Shown here in pieces: positions 60,911 to 64,000 of a stretch of 64,000 bases of DNA. The notes beneath the pieces were generated by a model, which saw only the letters and a list, made by a program, of their open reading frames with translations, made no database searches and had not been told where the DNA came from. Position numbers and translations under genes: made by a program. The DNA comes from Caulobacter sp. Root343 (lineage in GTDB: Bacteria; Pseudomonadota; Alphaproteobacteria; Caulobacterales; Caulobacteraceae), in assembly GCF_001425745.1 (NCBI RefSeq), contig NZ_LMDF01000006.1, positions 726,089-790,088 on the forward strand, read 5' to 3'. Position 1 is the first letter of the stretch. Each line of letters opens with the position of its first letter.

Positions 60911-61474
60911 TTAGCTCTTCGGCGAATCCGGTTTAGGCAGCAGGAAACGGTTACGTTGATCCTTAGTGTTGCCGAGGAGAGTTGCGAAGGTTTCCGCCAA
61001 CTCAGTGTCAGTAAAAGCTTCTGTTTTGTCACGGGCGAAGCCCGCGAGGAGCGATTGCCAGTCAGCCGTGCTCCGGTAGAACAGCGCTTCAAATAGGCGT
61101 TCATCCATTAGGCCGAGGCGTTTTATCGATGCCAGCTCAGCGAAAATGTGCTCAACGCTGCCAATAGCCTCTTCGGTTCTGCGGTCAGAAAGTAATGCAG
61201 TCATCTGGAGTGGCTCGTCACCAATACGATTCTCGCGGGCGGCTTTGATTGCCCTGAACGCATCGACGCGGTATTCGCGATACTCTTTGCTGATCCAGAT
61301 CTTCCAGATATCTAAAGTGACTGAACTGCGATTGTGATTTAGTGTCCGGTAGACGGCGAACGCCGACAGAATGCACGCCAAGCCGGCGAAGACGGCGGAG
61401 AATGTGTCGCCCAAGATGCAATTCCTTCGAACAGCGTTCGATGAGAACATTGTTAGGCAAGCGTCACAATGCAA
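60911..61474 (-). CDS. Hypothetical membrane-anchored protein (AT-richer orphan)
   Basis: A 187-residue frame with one hydrophobic segment (FSAVFAGLACILSAFAVYRTL, about residues 26-46) followed by a soluble, helical cytoplasmic part (VTLDIWKIWISKEYREYRVDAFRAIKAARENRIGDEP). It resembles DUF4760-type proteins loosely. The start may be at the TTG at about 61412 (after GGAATTGCATC), which would drop the first 21 residues. The lower GC and isolation suggest recent acquisition. Confidence 0.65.
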   Translation of the reverse strand: MHCDACLTMFSSNAVRRNCILGDTFSAVFAGLACILSAFAVYRTLNHNRSSVTLDIWKIWISKEYREYRVDAFRAIKAARENRIGDEPLQMTALLSDRRTEEAIGSVEHIFAELASIKRLGLMDERLFEALFYRSTADWQSLLAGFARDKTEAFTDTELAETFATLLGNTKDQRNRFLLPKPDSPKS

Positions 61475-61670
61475 GGCGGATTTAGATCATTCCGCCGAAA
61501 CACCAGTTTCTCAACGCTCCGCTAGCTCAACGGCGGCCCTTCAGGCAAGCGCCCCCAGGGCCGCACTAAGTACTACTTTCCACCCAAAGCAGCCCATCAC
61601 AGTGGCCGCTGCTTGCCAAACTCCGCCGCGGCCCTCTCGCTTCCGCCGCGCGGCGCGCTATATCCCGCTC

Positions 61671-62165
61671 ATGGCCGAAGCGTTCAACGACATCACCCTC
61701 TCCGCCGACAAGGCGACCCGCTATGCCGAGGTCGCCGACGAGATCGCGTCCGTGCTGGACGGCGAGCCCAATGTCACGGCCCGCATGGCCACCGTGGCCT
61801 CGATGCTGGCCAACAGCTTCGACCACTATTTCTGGACCGGCTTCTACGTCGTCGATCCCGCGAAAGAGCGCGAGCTGGTGGTCGGGCCTTACCAAGGGTC
61901 GCTGGGCTGCCTGCGCATCGCCTACGGGCGCGGGGTCTGCGGCGCGGCGGCGGCGGCCGGTGAGACCCAGCTTGTCCCCGACGTGCACGCCTTCCCCGGC
62001 CACATCGCCTGCGACAGCCGCTCGGCGAGCGAGATCGTCGTGCCGGTCTTCGGGCCGGACGGGGCGCTGATCGCGGTGTTCGACGTCGATTCCGACAAGC
62101 CCGCCGCGTTCGACGCGGTCGACCAGCTGTGGCTGGAAAAGATCCTCAGCGCGACCTTCGGCTAG
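61671..62165 (+). CDS. msrC: Free methionine-(R)-sulfoxide reductase (GAF domain)
   Basis: A 164-residue cytoplasmic GAF-domain enzyme that reduces free Met-(R)-sulfoxide. The three redox cysteines are at the expected places: SLGCLRIAYGRGVCGAAAA and GHIACDSRSASEIVVPVF. Start at 61671 (MAEAFNDITLSADKATRY); the frame opens far upstream without support. Confidence 0.92.
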   Translation: MAEAFNDITLSADKATRYAEVADEIASVLDGEPNVTARMATVASMLANSFDHYFWTGFYVVDPAKERELVVGPYQGSLGCLRIAYGRGVCGAAAAAGETQLVPDVHAFPGHIACDSRSASEIVVPVFGPDGALIAVFDVDSDKPAAFDAVDQLWLEKILSATFG

Positions 62166-62233
62166 CCTCCAATCTGGCCTGCCGATTGCAGGTCGCGGTC
62201 CATCTTTCCCTAACCCGCCCCGGAGTAGGACAG

Positions 62234-63391
62234 GTGGACATGCTGGACGTCGAGACCCTTCATCCGAGCCTGCTGAGCGCCGCCGACGTGGCGCTGTGGC
62301 GGAGCCTGGCCGCGTCCCAGGTGGGGTTCGCCAACCCGCTAATGGGGCCGGACTTCGCTCAAGCCGTTGGAAAGGTTCGTGAAGACGCACGCGTCGCGGT
62401 GGTCCGTCGCGGGGGCGAGACGCTCGGCTTCCTGGCCTATCACCGCCGGCCGGGCGGTTTGGCGCGGCCGATCGGCTCGCCGCTGTCCGACTACCATGGC
62501 CTGGTCAGCCGTCCCGATGCGGGACTGAAGGCGGACGACGTCCTGCGCGCCGCCGGCGTCAGCGTGTTCCGCTACACCGGCCTGATCGACCCGCACGGCG
62601 TGTTCCCGGCCGCGCCGGAGAGCGACCGCACCGCCTATCTGATCGATCTGACGGGCACGAGCGCCGAGGCCTATCTCGAGGCGGTCCGGGTCGAGAGCCC
62701 GAAGAAGATCAAGAACTACCGCCGCCTGGATCACAAGCTGGACCGCGAGGCCGGACCGCTGCGCCTGGTGGCCGGCGACACGTCGCGCGAGGCCTTCAAT
62801 CAGCTGATCGACTGGAAGCGCGAGCAGTTGGCCCGCACCGGCGGCCACGACTTCCTGCGCGCCGACTGGACCCGCGAGCTGATGGCCGACCTGTTCGTCC
62901 AGCGCGACGGCGAGCTGCGCGGCCTGATGATCAACCTCTATGCTGGCGACACCCTGGTCAGCGGTCATTTCGGGATCCGCCAGGGCGCGGTCTATCACCC
63001 GTGGATCGCCTCGACGAACCCCGCGCACGCCGCCTGGTCGCCGGGCCAGATCTTCTTCCTGCGGGCCATCGCCGCCATGCCGGAGCTGGGCCTGACCCGC
63101 TACGACCTGGGTCCCGGCCACGACCACTACAAGCGCGCGTACGGCCTCAACACCGCGACGATCGGCGAGGGGGCCGCGACGGCCGCCAGCATCGGCGGTC
63201 GCATGGCGCACTCGATGGAAAGCGTCTGGAGCCTGGCCGGCGCCCATGGCGCGGGTCCGGTCGGCCAGCTGCGCCGCCGCATGGACGCCATCGCCAGCAC
63301 CGAACTGACCATGAGCGGCCGCGTGCGCGACTTCGTCGAGGCCGTGGCCTCGCGGGCGCACCGCCGCCAGGGAGACCATCCGGAGGCCTGA
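62234..63391 (+). CDS. GNAT-fold acyltransferase (CelD / HfsK-like)
   Basis: A 385-residue protein of the FemAB/CelD-like GNAT family, N-acyltransferases linked to polysaccharide modification. Visible blocks: WRSLAASQVGFANPLMGPDFAQAVGKVR, VESPKKIKNYRRLDHKL (RLxHKL-type), LVSGHFGIRQGAVYHPWIASTNPAHAAWSPGQIFFLRAIAAMPELGLTRYDLGPGHDHYKRAYGLNTATIGEG. C. crescentus HfsK, a holdfast acyltransferase, is in this family. GTG at 62234 (GGAG upstream) or ATG at 62240. Coupled to the next gene by TGATG. Confidence 0.82.
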   Translation: MDMLDVETLHPSLLSAADVALWRSLAASQVGFANPLMGPDFAQAVGKVREDARVAVVRRGGETLGFLAYHRRPGGLARPIGSPLSDYHGLVSRPDAGLKADDVLRAAGVSVFRYTGLIDPHGVFPAAPESDRTAYLIDLTGTSAEAYLEAVRVESPKKIKNYRRLDHKLDREAGPLRLVAGDTSREAFNQLIDWKREQLARTGGHDFLRADWTRELMADLFVQRDGELRGLMINLYAGDTLVSGHFGIRQGAVYHPWIASTNPAHAAWSPGQIFFLRAIAAMPELGLTRYDLGPGHDHYKRAYGLNTATIGEGAATAASIGGRMAHSMESVWSLAGAHGAGPVGQLRRRMDAIASTELTMSGRVRDFVEAVASRAHRRQGDHPEA

Positions 63392-64000
63392 TGGCGCGCG
63401 TGACGATCATGATCCCGACCCAACGACGTCCGCACGGCCTGGCCGTCGCGGCGCGTTCGGTGTTCGGCCAGACCGGCGTCGACTTCGCCGAACTGGAGCT
63501 GGTCATCGTCGACAACGACCAGGTCCCGTCCGCCAAGCCGGTCGCCGACGACCTGGCCAAGGCCGCGCCGTTCCCGGTGATCTATGTCAACGAGAAGCGC
63601 CCCGGCGTCGCCTTCGCGCGCAACGCCGGGATGGCCCGCGCCTCGGGCGAGCTGATCGCCTTCCTGGACGACGACGAGGAGGCGCCCGCCGGCTGGCTGG
63701 CCGCCCTGATCGCCGCCCGCGACCGCTTCGACGCCGATGTGGTGTTCGGTCCGGTGAAGGCCCGCGCCCCGGCCGACATCGTCGATCACCGCGACTATCT
63801 GGAGCGCTTCTTCTCGCGCGAAGGCCCGGCCGAGGCGACCATCCTCGACCGCCACTACGGCTGCGGCGACAGCCTGATCCGCCGGGCGGCCCTGCCGGAC
63901 CCGGTCGCGCCGTTCTCGGCCGAGCGCAACCACATCGGCGGCGAGGACGACATGCTGTTCGGCCACATGGGCGCGGCCGGCGCGCGCTTCGCCTGGGACC
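63391..64000 (+). CDS. hfsL: Family-2 glycosyltransferase, holdfast-type (partial, cut by window edge)
   Basis: The first 203 codons of a GT2 enzyme; the rest lies beyond the window. The nucleotide-sugar fold is clear: ARVTIMIPTQRRPHGLAVAARSV, LELVIVDNDQVP, RPGVAFARNAGMARASGELIAFLDDDEEAPAGWLA (DxD-type metal site) and NHIGGEDDMLFG. In C. crescentus I recall the holdfast glycosyltransferase HfsL (CC_2277) encoded close to the mal genes; position and family agree, so the symbol is offered at modest confidence. Confidence 0.75.
   Translation, partial: MARVTIMIPTQRRPHGLAVAARSVFGQTGVDFAELELVIVDNDQVPSAKPVADDLAKAAPFPVIYVNEKRPGVAFARNAGMARASGELIAFLDDDEEAPAGWLAALIAARDRFDADVVFGPVKARAPADIVDHRDYLERFFSREGPAEATILDRHYGCGDSLIRRAALPDPVAPFSAERNHIGGEDDMLFGHMGAAGARFAWD

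Overview
The window is GC-rich, densely coded alphaproteobacterial DNA that fits Caulobacter, probably close to C. crescentus or C. segnis. Three things point there: many TonB-dependent receptors (TBDRs) next to glycoside hydrolases; a maltodextrin locus laid out as I remember the C. crescentus mal locus (malA, periplasmic amylase, alpha-glucosidase, LacI regulator, MFS transporter malY, glucoamylase); and a GNAT / family-2 glycosyltransferase pair at the right edge that matches the holdfast-linked genes I recall beside mal.

Layout. 1-16 kb is a carbohydrate-acquisition region: two TBDRs, a SapC-like plus cupin_8 pair, a GH51-type arabinofuranosidase, an esterase, a GH27 enzyme, two FadR-type GntR regulators and a LacI regulator. 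Palindromes near the starts look like LacI-type operators, one pair resembling my memory of the C. crescentus xylose operator. 16-33 kb is mostly housekeeping: tRNA-Val, gph, glmU-rpiA-gor-O-antigen-ligase-like, DAHP synthase, a retropepsin-like protease with decapeptide repeats, a FATP-type acyl-CoA synthetase, an M23 peptidase, panD, a SIMPL protein, tRNA-Ile(CAU) and a phosphatidylserine-decarboxylase-like protein.

32.5-47 kb is the most unusual part. It holds an XRE repressor, three small regulatory genes (the third DUF6456-like, as in the GTA activator GafZ), a strong promoter followed by a leader with three hairpins, then a siphovirus-type tail operon (tail terminator, tube, chaperone with a -1 slippery site, 1722-residue tape measure, distal tail protein, receptor-binding fibre) and a lysis module (coiled-coil membrane protein, GH24 endolysin, small lipoprotein). 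No integrase, terminase, portal, capsid or replication gene is present. I read it as a domesticated head-less tail cassette, i.e. a candidate flexible (F-type) tailocin, possibly under GTA-like or Q-like antitermination control.

47-64 kb holds a lipoprotein, the mal regulon with TGCAAA repeats at about 10-bp spacing in its control regions, an AT-richer orphan gene, a free methionine-(R)-sulfoxide reductase, and the GNAT / GT2 pair, the last cut by the window edge. All functional calls come from reading motifs and context; no database search was run.
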